Assembly: GCF_038562415.1 (NCBI RefSeq)
Contig: NZ_JBCFBA010000001.1
Coordinates: forward strand, 372,001 to 436,000
DNA length: 64,000 nucleotides
Reading direction: 5' to 3'
Origin: Solidesulfovibrio sp.
GTDB lineage: Bacteria; Desulfobacterota; Desulfovibrionia; Desulfovibrionales; Desulfovibrionaceae
The notes below the pieces were generated by a model. It made no database searches. It saw only the letters and a program-made list of their open reading frames with translations, and was not told where the DNA came from. Made by a program: the position numbers and the translations under genes. This document shows, in pieces, positions 16,940-27,284 of the stretch (the stretch's first letter is position 1; each line of letters starts with the position of its first letter).

Positions 16940-17608
16940 ATGCTTGACGCCGATGTGCTGCCGCCGCTGCTGCTGACGCTGAAGGTTTCGGCCCTGGCCA
17001 CGGCCCTGGCCACGGCCCCGGCCGTGGCCATGGCCAGGCTCGCCCGGGTGCGGGACTTTCCCGGCCGCGACCTGGTGGATGCCGTGCTGACGCTGCCCAT
17101 GGTGCTGCCGCCGACGGTGCTCGGCTACTACATCATCGTGCTGCTCGGCCGCCGGGGTGTGTTCGGCGCCTACCTCTGGGACACCTTCGGCGTGAGCATC
17201 ATGTTCACCTGGGAAGGGGCCGTGATCGCCGCGGCGGTGGTGGCCTTTCCCCTGGTCTACCGGTCGGCCCGGGCGGCCTTCGAGGGCGTGGACGAGAATC
17301 TGGAAAACGCGGCCAGGACGCTTGGCGCCTCGGAGCTGGCCATCTTCTTCCGGGTGTCCATGCCGCTGGCCCTGCGGGGGCTTTTAGCCGGGGTCATGCT
17401 GGCCCTGGCCCGGGCCATGGGGGAATTCGGCGCCACGCTCATGGTCGCCGGCAACCTGCCGGGCAAGACGCAAACCCTGTCCCTGGCCGTCTACAGCGCC
17501 ACCCAGGCCGGCAACGACAGCCTGGCCAACGAACTGGTGCTGCTGATTTCCGTGGTCTGCGTGACCCTGCTTGTGGTCGTGGCCAAGATCATCAAACCCA
17601 AATTGTGA
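16940..17608 (+). CDS. modB: Molybdate ABC transporter permease ModB
   Basis: The 222-residue inner-membrane protein has about five helices and the ModB features PMVLPPTVLGYYIIVLLGRRG and the EAA loop ENAARTLGASELAIFFRVSMP, which docks on the ATPase. It forms the channel for molybdate (possibly tungstate) entry. It heads the gene order modB-modA-modC, 16 bases before modA, behind the operator-like element at 16795-16824. The about 115-base leader contains a short hairpin (CCGTA/TACGG) but no recognisable molybdenum cofactor riboswitch. Confidence 0.94.
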   Translation: MLDADVLPPLLLTLKVSALATALATAPAVAMARLARVRDFPGRDLVDAVLTLPMVLPPTVLGYYIIVLLGRRGVFGAYLWDTFGVSIMFTWEGAVIAAAVVAFPLVYRSARAAFEGVDENLENAARTLGASELAIFFRVSMPLALRGLLAGVMLALARAMGEFGATLMVAGNLPGKTQTLSLAVYSATQAGNDSLANELVLLISVVCVTLLVVVAKIIKPKL

Positions 17609-17624
17609 TACGGAGGATGCCGAA

Positions 17625-18371
17625 ATGAAAAAGATCCTGTTCGCCCTGGCCGTCACCCTGCTCATGGCCCTGCCGGCCCGGGCCGCCGACCTGACCGTGT
17701 CCGCCGCCGCCAGCCTCACCGACGCCTTCAACGAGATCAAGGCCGAGTTCGCCAAGGCCAATCCCGGCATCAACCTGACCATGAACTACGCCGCCTCCGG
17801 CACCCTGCTCTCCCAGATGGAAAAGGGCGCGCCCGTGGACGTTTTCGCCTCGGCCGACCAGAAGACCATGGACCAGGCCGCCGAGAAAAAGCTCATCGAC
17901 GCGGCGACCCGGGCCAATTTCGTGCGCAACGACCTGGTGCTGGCCGTCCCGGCCGACAACCCGGCCAAGGTCAAGGACCTCACCAGCCTGGCCGCCACCG
18001 CGGCCAAGCGCATCGCCATCGGCAACCCCGACTCCGTGCCCGTGGGCCGCTACACCAAGGCCGCCCTGACCAAGCTCGGCCAGTGGGACGCCCTGTCGCC
18101 CAAGTTCGTCATGGCCGAATCCGTGCGCCAGGTGCTGGACTACCTGTCGCGCGGCGAGGTGGACGCCGGCTTCGTCTACGCCACCGACGCCAAGCAGGGC
18201 GGCGCGAAGGTCAAGATCGTCACCGAAGTGCCGGTGGAAACCCCGGTCATCTACCCCATCGCCGTGACCGCCGCCGCCACCGACAAGAAGGCCGCCGCCA
18301 CCTTCGTGTCCTTCGTCACCGGCCCCAAGGGCCAGGCCATCCTGGCCAAGTTCGGCTTCAAGAAGCCCTAA
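17625..18371 (+). CDS. modA: Molybdate ABC transporter periplasmic binding protein ModA
   Basis: The 248-residue precursor has a cleavable signal peptide (MKKILFALAVTLLMALPARA) and the ModA pattern LTVSAAASLTDAFNEIKAEF, MNYAASGTLLSQMEKGAPVD, FASADQKTMDQA, IGNPDSVPVGRYTKAAL and GFVYATDA. These segments include the oxyanion-binding serines and the Tyr/Asp region. It binds molybdate or tungstate in the periplasm for delivery to ModB. GGAGGA precedes the ATG. It resembles the orphan binding protein at 61009-61770 more than the other two in this window. Confidence 0.95.
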   Translation: MKKILFALAVTLLMALPARAADLTVSAAASLTDAFNEIKAEFAKANPGINLTMNYAASGTLLSQMEKGAPVDVFASADQKTMDQAAEKKLIDAATRANFVRNDLVLAVPADNPAKVKDLTSLAATAAKRIAIGNPDSVPVGRYTKAALTKLGQWDALSPKFVMAESVRQVLDYLSRGEVDAGFVYATDAKQGGAKVKIVTEVPVETPVIYPIAVTAAATDKKAAATFVSFVTGPKGQAILAKFGFKKP

Positions 18372-18440
18372 CGGCGCCAGGCAACCGGGGCTCGCGCCGC
18401 CATCGGCCGGGCCCCGAAACCACGGAGCGCGGTTGCCCCC

Positions 18441-19148
<708 letters not shown>

Positions 19149-19284
19149 CGGCGCCGGTGTTCGCACCCGGGAACCTCCGGTTCGTGCAACGCGCCCGCGT
19201 CCCCGCGTGGCGCGCCGTTGACGTCCCGGCCGCACCGGGCGTATGCATCGGCAATGCCGTACCTGCATCCCTGCGGAGCCATCG

Positions 19285-20130
19285 GTGGCTGACGTGACCG
19301 GCGCCTGGACCACCGTCCCCCTCACCGCGGCCAACCTGGAAACCGTGCTGGCCGTGGTCGCCGACGCCGCCTACCGCGACGACGCGACGCTCGTTTCCGG
19401 CCTCGAGGCGGCGGGACTGGCCCAGCTCGACCTCACCGGCGGCGGCAGCGGCACCTACCTCGCCGGCAACGCCGCCTTCGACGCCTGGACCACGGTCGTC
19501 AACAACGAGCCCGCCGCCATCATCGCCTTTCGCGGCACCGACGACATCGACTATTCCCTCGACGGGATAAGCGCCTACGAGGCCAGCCAGGACGCCGTCT
19601 ACTGGCTGGACACCAAGGGCTATTACGATTTGCTGGCCGACGGGGTGTCGGCCTTCGACGCGGCCGTTTCGGCTTTGGGCATACGCCAGGTCTACGTGAC
19701 GGGCCACAGCCTGGGCGGCGCCGCCGCCCAGGCCTACATGGCCGAACACCCGGATACGGCCACGACCAGCTACACCGCCGTGACCTTCGGGTCGCTGGGC
19801 CTTACCGGCGACGGCGCCTGGACCACCGACGGGCGCATCGCCAATTTCGCCGACGCCTCGGATTTCACCAATTCCCTGGGCACGCAAACGGCCGGGCTGA
19901 CCATCACCGTGGAGAAGGGCGAATCGAGCCTGTCCTCGGGCCTGGACCTGGCCACGCTCATAAGCGACCCGGCCTCCTACCTGACCAGCCACTCCATCGA
20001 GCTCTTCGCCGACGACGCCGCCCGCTACGACGCGGCCAAGGCCGGCCTGGCCGCCACGGACACGACCACCTTTTTCACGGCCACGGTCAAATACGGCGGC
20101 CTGACCGTGGCCGTGTCCTCTTCCGGCTAA
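19285..20130 (+). CDS. Lipase class 3-like alpha/beta hydrolase
   Basis: The 281-residue protein has a class 3 lipase/DUF2974-like core: IIAFRGTDDIDY, then the nucleophile elbow VYVTGHSLGGAAAQAYMAEH (Ser in GHSLG) and FGSLGLTGDG. It probably cleaves carboxyl esters. No signal peptide is present, so it is cytoplasmic or exported by a signal-free route such as type I secretion; acidic, Asp/Thr-rich composition is compatible with the latter. GTG 19285 is preferred because GGAG lies six bases upstream; ATG 19243 is the alternative. Its last four bases overlap the convergent polyferredoxin gene. Confidence 0.75.
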   Translation: MADVTGAWTTVPLTAANLETVLAVVADAAYRDDATLVSGLEAAGLAQLDLTGGGSGTYLAGNAAFDAWTTVVNNEPAAIIAFRGTDDIDYSLDGISAYEASQDAVYWLDTKGYYDLLADGVSAFDAAVSALGIRQVYVTGHSLGGAAAQAYMAEHPDTATTSYTAVTFGSLGLTGDGAWTTDGRIANFADASDFTNSLGTQTAGLTITVEKGESSLSSGLDLATLISDPASYLTSHSIELFADDAARYDAAKAGLAATDTTTFFTATVKYGGLTVAVSSSG

Positions 20131-20912
20131 TCCGCCTGGCCCGTCTGGCCCGGCTTGCGGCCGAAACCGATGGCCCCGGCCGGACACACGTGCACACAGT
20201 CGCCGCAGTTGGTGCAGTTGGCTTCCTCGGGCCTGGTGGACAACGCGCAGACCTTGTCGCATTTGCCGCAGCCGGTGCAGGCGCCGGTCTTGAAGACCTT
20301 CAACAGGGCCACGCCCTTGACCGCCTCCAGCAGCCCGCCCGTGGGGCAGGCGAAGCGGCACCAGGCGGCGGAAACGACCAGGCCCAGGGCCAGCATGCCG
20401 AGCACGACGGCCGTGCGCACCAGCCACAGGTTGTCCGCGTGCTCGAAGGTCAGGGCCACGGACTCGAAAAACGCCCCCACCCGGATCGGCACGTCGGCCC
20501 GGGGCTGGTTCAGGGCGTAATAGACGTACAGACAGGCGGCCACGGCCAGGTACTTGCCCCAGTTGGCCGCGCCCGCCAGCTTGCCGCCGTATCGGCGGCC
20601 AAGGGGCGCGACCTTGCCGAGCAGTTGCACGGCCAGCCCGCCCGGGCAGGCCCAGCCGCAAAAAGCCCGGCCGACCAACAGGACGGAAAGCGGCAACAGC
20701 AGCCAAAATCCCCAGAACATCGAGAAAAGCCGGCCGTGGCAGGTGATGACCGGACAGTTCTGGCAGCTCACGTAGGGCACGATAAACGGGCAGCGCAGCA
20801 CGCCGTACAGCGACCACTGCCCGAGCACCGCCGCGCCCGCCACCTGGATGGCGCGGCGCCACGGGCGCAGCCCGGCCGATGTCGCCTTGGCGGCGACGGC
20901 GCGTTCAGACAT
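20127..20912 (-). CDS. NapH/NosR-type membrane polyferredoxin
   Basis: The 261-residue protein has about four membrane helices, two CxxxCP motifs at helix ends (FCGWACPGGL and WCRFACPTGG) typical of NapH/NosR/RdxA electron-transfer proteins, and C-terminal cytoplasmic ferredoxin motifs CTGCGKCDKVC and CTNCGDCVHVCPAG. An extra pair of cysteines lies early (VSCQNCPVITCHG). It should pass electrons across or along the inner membrane. Its start overlaps the end of the Tat-type binding protein gene by eight bases, so the two are coupled. The electron donor and acceptor are unknown. Confidence 0.85.
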   Translation of the reverse strand: MSERAVAAKATSAGLRPWRRAIQVAGAAVLGQWSLYGVLRCPFIVPYVSCQNCPVITCHGRLFSMFWGFWLLLPLSVLLVGRAFCGWACPGGLAVQLLGKVAPLGRRYGGKLAGAANWGKYLAVAACLYVYYALNQPRADVPIRVGAFFESVALTFEHADNLWLVRTAVVLGMLALGLVVSAAWCRFACPTGGLLEAVKGVALLKVFKTGACTGCGKCDKVCALSTRPEEANCTNCGDCVHVCPAGAIGFGRKPGQTGQAD

Positions 20913-21762
20913 CCTTCACTCCGTATTGTTCCACCAGTTGCCGGCCGCGCTCGGAAATGGCCGGGATGAACCCTTGCCGCTCGAAATATGCCTGTCCCTC
21001 GGGGGAAACGAGGTATTTCACGTAGGCCTCGGCCAGCGCCTTGTTGCCGGCGCCGGCCATGACCCCGACCGTGAAGGTCAGGGGCGGTGGCGGGAAAAAC
21101 TTCGGGTCGATGGGCACCACCTCCAGGCGGCCGGCGAACTGGGGCAGCCGGGTCACCCGCAGCTCCACCACGGACACGTCGCCCCGGCCGGACAGGATGT
21201 CGTCCATGACCCGCTGCACGCAGGAGCCGTTTACCACGGTGTTTTTCCGGGCCGCTTCCAGCACGCCGGCCTTCTTGAGCAGGGCCAGGGCGGCCGCGCC
21301 GCCGGGCGGCGAGGCCTCGGGCGCCAGCACCACCTTGACCCCGGGTTTGGCCAGGTCCTCCACGCTTGCGATGCCGGCCGGATTGCCCGGCGGCGTGACC
21401 AGCACGTACTGGGTGAAGCACAAGGGCGCGAACCAGTCCATCTTGCCGGCCTGGCGCAGCTTCTTGGCCAGATCGAGCACCCGGCCGGCAAAGACGTCGG
21501 CGGTGGCCGAACCGAGCAGCGACTTGCCGAGCGCCGCGGCAAAAGCCCCGGTGTAGGCGACCGTGACGCCGTTTTGCGCCTCGAACCGCGCATTGGCCGG
21601 CAGCATGGCCTCGGCCAGCCCGCCGCACGACCACACCCGCAGCACCTCCCCCGGCGCGCCGGCCGCGCGGGCCGGCCCGGCCCCGCACAGCACGCCGCAG
21701 GCGGAAAGGGCGGCGGCCCTGAGAAATTGCCTGCGCCCCCGCCCATCGGAATCATTCGGCAT
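20905..21762 (-). CDS. Tat-exported ModA-type solute-binding protein
   Basis: The 285-residue precursor has a twin-arginine signal (GRGRRQFLRAAALSACGVLC) and a ModA/type II binding-protein fold: VLRVWSCGGLAEAMLPANAR, ATADVFAGRVLDLAKKLRQA, YVLVTPPGNPAGIASVEDLA and EGQAYFERQGFIPAIS. It lies in the periplasm. No permease or ATPase accompanies it; the only partner is the overlapping membrane polyferredoxin gene. Tat export suggests folding, or cofactor or metal binding, before export. Whether it binds an oxyanion, and whether it serves uptake, sensing or redox, is unknown. Confidence 0.8.
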   Translation of the reverse strand: MPNDSDGRGRRQFLRAAALSACGVLCGAGPARAAGAPGEVLRVWSCGGLAEAMLPANARFEAQNGVTVAYTGAFAAALGKSLLGSATADVFAGRVLDLAKKLRQAGKMDWFAPLCFTQYVLVTPPGNPAGIASVEDLAKPGVKVVLAPEASPPGGAAALALLKKAGVLEAARKNTVVNGSCVQRVMDDILSGRGDVSVVELRVTRLPQFAGRLEVVPIDPKFFPPPPLTFTVGVMAGAGNKALAEAYVKYLVSPEGQAYFERQGFIPAISERGRQLVEQYGVKDV

Positions 21763-21878
21763 ACATCCCCCTTGCGGTCACGACATGTCGAAAGGCCTAT
21801 CCTCTACTTGCCGGGTCGGAAAAAATCCAATTCACGCTTCCGATGCCGCGCGCCCCCAACCATCGGCAGCCGTGATGC

Positions 21879-21908
21879 GCGCGGCCGGCCCTCGCGCGGC
21901 CGGCCCTC
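21879..21908. repeat. Perfect 15-bp tandem duplication next to the gntR promoter
   Basis: GCGCGGCCGGCCCTC occurs twice head to tail (21879-21893 and 21894-21908), ending exactly at the -35 hexamer of the GntR-family gene. Each copy contains the palindrome GGCCGGCC. Confidence 0.8.
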
Positions 21909-21937
21909 TTGACAGGGCCGGGCCGGCCGCCTATGTT
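21909..21937 (+). promoter_or_regulatory. Sigma-70 promoter of the GntR-family regulator gene
   Basis: TTGACA (21909-21914), a 17-base spacer and TATGTT (21932-21937) form a near-consensus promoter. It predicts a start near 21944 and therefore a leader of only about 12 bases that contains the ribosome-binding site and the palindrome. Confidence 0.75.
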
Positions 21938-21947
21938 CATTGAGGAG

Positions 21948-21960
21948 ATCATCAGATGAT
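21948..21960. promoter_or_regulatory. Perfect 13-bp palindrome at the gntR start codon, probable operator
   Basis: ATCATC-A-GATGAT spans the space between ribosome-binding site and ATG and includes the first start codon. Its core CATCAGATG recurs at 22688-22696 after the gene. Position just after the predicted transcription start fits autorepression by the encoded GntR-family protein. Confidence 0.6.
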
Positions 21961-22657
21961 GCCTTCCCGACTTACCCCCGTGCGCCCCCGAAAACTCGGC
22001 GACCTGGTCATCCAGCAGATTCAGGAAAAGATCTCGCTGGGCATTTTCGCGCCCGGGACCAAGATCCCCACCGAGCCGACGCTCATGGCCCAACTGGGCG
22101 TGGGCCGCTCCACCGTGCGCGAGGCCATCCGCGTGCTGGTTTCCGCCGGCCTGCTGGAGGTCCGCCAGGGCGACGGCACCTACGTCCTGGACCGCACCTC
22201 CGGCCACGAACCCCTGGAATACCGCCTGCGCCGGGCCAAGGCCGAGGAGATCCGCGAGGTGCGCCGCATCATCGAGGTGGAAACGGCGAGGCTGGCCGCC
22301 CTCAACCGGACCCCGGGCGACATCGAGGCCATGCGCGAGTGCCTGGACAACAAGCGCGCCGCCATGGCCGCCGGCGACAGCCACGGCTACGTCACGGCCG
22401 ACATCGCCTTCCATTCCGCCGTGGCCGCGGCCAGCGGCAACGGGCTTTTAGCCGACCTCTACCGCAGCTTCTGCATGGTCTTCCAGGACTTCCTCGACAG
22501 CCTCATCGCCGACCGCGGCGTCAACCAGTACCAGGACCGCATCCACAACGGCCTGCTCGAAGCCATCGCCGCCAAGGATCCGGAAAAGGCCGTGGCCTTC
22601 GCCATGGAAGCCCTGGACCGCACCACCAACGACGCCAAGGCGCTGGAGGGCGCGTGA
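21956..22657 (+). CDS. GntR/FadR-family transcriptional regulator (FCD ligand domain)
   Basis: The 233-residue protein has an N-terminal winged helix (PRKLGDLVIQQIQEKISLGI, PTEPTLMAQLGVGRSTVREA, GLLEVRQGDGTYVL) and a C-terminal FCD helical domain with a likely metal/ligand His set (ADIAFHSAVAAASGN, RIHNGLLEAI). FadR-type members sense organic acids such as lactate, pyruvate or glycolate and repress catabolic genes. GAGGAG precedes ATG 21956; a second ATG follows at once. A weak stem followed by nine T bases after the gene (to about 22676) may terminate it. Its target is not obvious from neighbours. Confidence 0.9.
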   Translation: MMPSRLTPVRPRKLGDLVIQQIQEKISLGIFAPGTKIPTEPTLMAQLGVGRSTVREAIRVLVSAGLLEVRQGDGTYVLDRTSGHEPLEYRLRRAKAEEIREVRRIIEVETARLAALNRTPGDIEAMRECLDNKRAAMAAGDSHGYVTADIAFHSAVAAASGNGLLADLYRSFCMVFQDFLDSLIADRGVNQYQDRIHNGLLEAIAAKDPEKAVAFAMEALDRTTNDAKALEGA

Positions 22658-22687
22658 GGGGCGGCCTTTTTTTTTACGGACGCCAAA

Positions 22688-22698
22688 CATCAGATGAT
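22688..22698. promoter_or_regulatory. Second copy of the GntR-type palindrome core
   Basis: CATCAGATGAT repeats 11 bases of the palindrome at the gntR start. It sits 30 bases after the gntR stop and about 200 bases before the secreted-protein gene, which makes that gene a candidate second target. Confidence 0.45.
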
Positions 22699-22898
22699 AG
22701 GATCATGACCCGTTCCATCGGCTTGGCCAGGGGCTCCGCCGGGCCGGGTTCACAACGTGAGAAGAAAGACCGGAGCACTCCAACGGCCGCATGGGTATTG
22801 TTTCGCACGGACAAGTCCCCGCACGACGATACGCATGGGCCAAAACCATCCGCAACCGTCGGCGGCCTGGCTGTCGCCGCCCGTTGCCGGAGTCTGCC

Positions 22899-23270
22899 AT
22901 GCGCTTGCACAAATCGGTTCTCTATGTCCTTTTTCCCGCCTTTCTCTGTTATTGCGCGGCGATCGCCCACGCCACCACGCAAAAGGACGTCCTGTCCGGC
23001 CCCACATCGGCCCTGACGGAGCTTGGCCGCCTCCTGCCGCGCCTGGCCGGGCCGGCCTGCCTGGCCGAGACCGCCACCCAGGCCATGGGCGGCCTGCGCC
23101 GGGCCGTGGCCGATTCCTGGCTCATGCGCGACAGCCGGCCCAGCCAAGCCCAAGCCCGCCGCGACTTCGTGGCCCTGTGGGCCGAACTGGAGGGCGCCCC
23201 GGCCTGGGCGCGACACGAGTCCGCCGCGGGAACCCCCGGCTCGACGGAATTGCTTCCCGGACAGGATTGA
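22899..23270 (+). CDS. Small secreted protein of unknown function
   Basis: The 123-residue product has a signal peptide (MRLHKSVLYVLFPAFLCYCA, cleavage probably after AHA) and a short, helical, Ala/Arg-rich mature part with two remote hydrophobic segments (LTELGRLLPRLAGPACLAET and RRAVADSWLM). No family is recognised. CGGAG six bases before ATG 22899 supports the start; an in-frame upstream extension to 22791 has no such site. It is followed by an unusually AT-rich stretch (about 23305-23350) that precedes the hrcA promoter. Confidence 0.55.
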   Translation: MRLHKSVLYVLFPAFLCYCAAIAHATTQKDVLSGPTSALTELGRLLPRLAGPACLAETATQAMGGLRRAVADSWLMRDSRPSQAQARRDFVALWAELEGAPAWARHESAAGTPGSTELLPGQD

Positions 23271-23369
23271 GCGGCCGGTGACCGGGCGGCAACCGCAACG
23301 ACACATTCGCCAGCACAGTATAACTATCAGCAATTTCACTATAATACCTGCATTTTCCCGCCGCGTCCC

Positions 23370-23397
23370 TTGACACGCCCCGGTTCGATTGTTACCC
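23370..23397 (+). promoter_or_regulatory. Probable hrcA promoter
   Basis: TTGACA at 23370-23375 is a perfect -35; the best -10 is the poor TTACCC at 23392-23397 with a 16-base spacer, directly abutting the CIRCE element. An upstream AT-rich segment contains TATAAT (23340-23345) without a good -35. Confidence 0.45.
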
Positions 23398-23429
23398 GTT
23401 TGGCACTCATTTCCCTGGAGTGCCAAACG
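23397..23429. promoter_or_regulatory. CIRCE element (HrcA operator)
   Basis: CGTTTGGCACTC, a nine-base spacer (ATTTCCCTG) and GAGTGCCAAACG form a perfect 12-bp inverted repeat, matching the CIRCE layout TTAGCACTC-N9-GAGTGCTAA. It ends 10 bases before the hrcA ATG, as expected for autoregulated heat-shock operons. Confidence 0.97.
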
Positions 23430-23439
23430 AGGTCACATC

Positions 23440-24477
23440 ATGTCGCTGCTGGACCGGGAACGGGAAGTCCTGACCACCATCATCGAGGCCTACATCGCCT
23501 CGGCCGCGCCGGTCGGTTCGCGCACCGTGTCCAAGCAGAGCGTGCTCGGGCTCTCGCCGGCCTCGATCCGCAACATCATGGCCGACCTGACCGAGGCCGG
23601 CTACCTGGCCCAGCCCCACACCTCGGCCGGCCGCGTGCCCACGGCGAAAGCCTTCCGCTTCTACCTGGACACGGTCATGCGCCCGGCCGAAATGCCCGAG
23701 GCCCAGCGGCGGCGCATCGCCGACGGCCTGTCCACGGCGGGGCTGGAGGTCGGCGACATGCTGCGCCGGGCCTCCCGGCTGCTGGCCGGCCTGTCGCTGC
23801 AAGTGGCCATGGTGGTGGTGCCCAAGGAATCGACCGCGCGGTGGAAGCGCATCGATTTCTCGCTGCTCAATTCCGGCCTGGTCATGGTGCTGCTGGTCTT
23901 GCAGGGCGGGCTCGTGCGCACCCGGGTCATCGAGACCGACCCGGAGGTCACGGCCGACGACCTGGTGTATTACGCCAATTATGTAAACGACCTGTTTACG
24001 GACATGACCGTTGCCGAGGCCCGGCTGCGCCTTTTGGCGGAACTGGAGCAGGCCAGGCAATCCTTAAGCGCCCTGTGCCGCCGAGCCCTGAGCATGGCCC
24101 GCGTGGCCGTCGAACAGGAACGCGAGGCGGCGGCCGAGGTCTTTGTCGACGGCACGCCCAACATCCTGTCCCAGCCGGAATTCACCGACGCCGAACACAT
24201 GCGCGAACTGATGCGCGTGCTGGAAGAGCGCACGATCCTTTTAAATCTGCTGGACAAAACCGCAAACGAACTTAAAACGGTCATAACCATCGGCGGCGAA
24301 TCGGATCAGGCCGCCCTGGCGGAACTCGGGGTGATCACCGCGCCCTACGGCACGGGTTGCGTTCCCCTGGGGGCCATCGGCGTCATCGGCCCCCTGCGCA
24401 TGGACTACGCCAAGCTCGTGCCCGTGGTGAACTGCACGGCCGACACCCTGACCCGGCTTCTCGACCGGCATTTTTAA
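23440..24477 (+). CDS. hrcA: Heat-inducible transcription repressor HrcA
   Basis: The 345-residue protein has the HrcA N-terminal winged helix (LDREREVLTTIIEAYIASAA, PVGSRTVSKQ, SPASIRNIMADLTEAGYLAQ, PHTSAGRVPT) and the late family motif GAIGVIGPLRMDYAKLVPVV. It binds CIRCE and represses the chaperone genes until titrated by misfolded protein. Start ATG 23440 fits the family; an upstream frame to 23389 would run through the operator. The gene leads hrcA-grpE-dnaK with 82 bases to grpE. dnaJ is not in the window. Confidence 0.97.
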   Translation: MSLLDREREVLTTIIEAYIASAAPVGSRTVSKQSVLGLSPASIRNIMADLTEAGYLAQPHTSAGRVPTAKAFRFYLDTVMRPAEMPEAQRRRIADGLSTAGLEVGDMLRRASRLLAGLSLQVAMVVVPKESTARWKRIDFSLLNSGLVMVLLVLQGGLVRTRVIETDPEVTADDLVYYANYVNDLFTDMTVAEARLRLLAELEQARQSLSALCRRALSMARVAVEQEREAAAEVFVDGTPNILSQPEFTDAEHMRELMRVLEERTILLNLLDKTANELKTVITIGGESDQAALAELGVITAPYGTGCVPLGAIGVIGPLRMDYAKLVPVVNCTADTLTRLLDRHF

Positions 24478-24559
24478 CGCGACAAAAGCACCGCGCGCCC
24501 GGCAGGCCCGGCTCCGGCCGGCCTTTTTTCACGCCCGGCGCGACAGACGTGGAGGATGC

Positions 24560-25090
24560 ATGGCCCCTGACGAAAAACGCGACGACATCGAAAACGCTGC
24601 GCAATCCCCGGCCGCGCCCGCGACCCCGGAAGAGGAAATCGCGCGCCTGCAAGCCGAACTGGCCGCCGAGGCCGACCGTCGGCTGCGCACCCTGGCCGAA
24701 ACGGAGAACCTCAAAAAGCGCCTGCTCAAGGAAAAAGAGGATTTCCAGAAATACGCCACCGAGTCCCTGGTGTCCGAGCTTTTGCCCGTGCTCGACCACC
24801 TCGACCTGGCCCTGGCCCACGGCAAGGGGCTGGCCGCCTGCAAGGACTTCGTGGTCGGCGTGGACATGACCCGCAAGGCCTTCCTGGACATCCTGTCCCG
24901 CCACGGCGTGACCGAATTCGGCGCCGTGGGCGAGTCGTTTTCCCCCGAAACCCACGAGGCCCTGGGCATGACCGCCAACCCCGAACTGCCCGACGACGCC
25001 GTGGCCCAGGTGGTCCAGAAGGGATTCACCCTGCGCGGCCGGCTGTTGCGCCCGGCCAAGGTCATGGTGAACAAGGCCGGGGCGGCCTAA
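24560..25090 (+). CDS. grpE: Nucleotide exchange factor GrpE
   Basis: The 176-residue protein has the GrpE layout: an acidic, disordered N-terminus, a long coiled coil (about 25-80) containing LAETENLKKRLLKEKEDFQK, and the beta wing with VTEFGAVGESFSPETHEALG and VVQKGFTLRGRLLRPAKVMV. It releases ADP from DnaK to reset the folding cycle in the cytoplasm. GGAGGA precedes the ATG. Length is at the shorter end of the family. Confidence 0.96.
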   Translation: MAPDEKRDDIENAAQSPAAPATPEEEIARLQAELAAEADRRLRTLAETENLKKRLLKEKEDFQKYATESLVSELLPVLDHLDLALAHGKGLAACKDFVVGVDMTRKAFLDILSRHGVTEFGAVGESFSPETHEALGMTANPELPDDAVAQVVQKGFTLRGRLLRPAKVMVNKAGAA

Positions 25091-25108
25091 GGCCGGCAAA
25101 AAGGGGCC

Positions 25109-25141
25109 AAAGGGGGCGCTTTTTTCGCCAAAACCCCCTTT
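25109..25141 (+). other. Hairpin between grpE and dnaK
   Basis: AAAGGGGG (25109-25116) pairs with CCCCCTTT (25134-25141) across a loop that contains T6. It may be an attenuating or processing hairpin. Just after it, TTTACT (25139-25144) and TATATG (25161-25166) with a 16-base spacer could form a weak internal promoter for dnaK. Confidence 0.35.
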
Positions 25142-25242
25142 ACTCGTGAAAAACGGGCCTTATATGTCAGCCTGTCCCCATAACCATATCCGCCCGACAC
25201 GGCGGGTCAGCATACCGGAACCCCCAAGGAGGAAAGGCTATC

Positions 25243-27156
<1,914 letters not shown>

Positions 27157-27201
27157 GGCGCGCCGCCACGGACTTGCCTTCGCGGCCGATCCCGCGTAAC
27201 G

Positions 27202-27240
27202 AAAAGCCTGACCCGTCCCCGAGGCGGGTCAGGCTTTTTT
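27202..27240 (+). terminator. Strong intrinsic terminator after dnaK
   Basis: A 14-base-pair perfect stem (AAAAGCCTGACCCG / CGGGTCAGGCTTTT) with a nine-base loop ends in TTTTTT, 46 bases after the dnaK stop. Confidence 0.95.
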
Positions 27241-27284
27241 ACGCCCTTAGGCACGGCGGCCCGGCCGCCAAACCCGGTTCGTCC

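Noticed and set aside
21763-21955. A TunR-type operator upstream of the Tat-exported binding protein
   Set aside because: TCACG occurs but no CGTG follows at 14 bases on either strand, so the element is absent.
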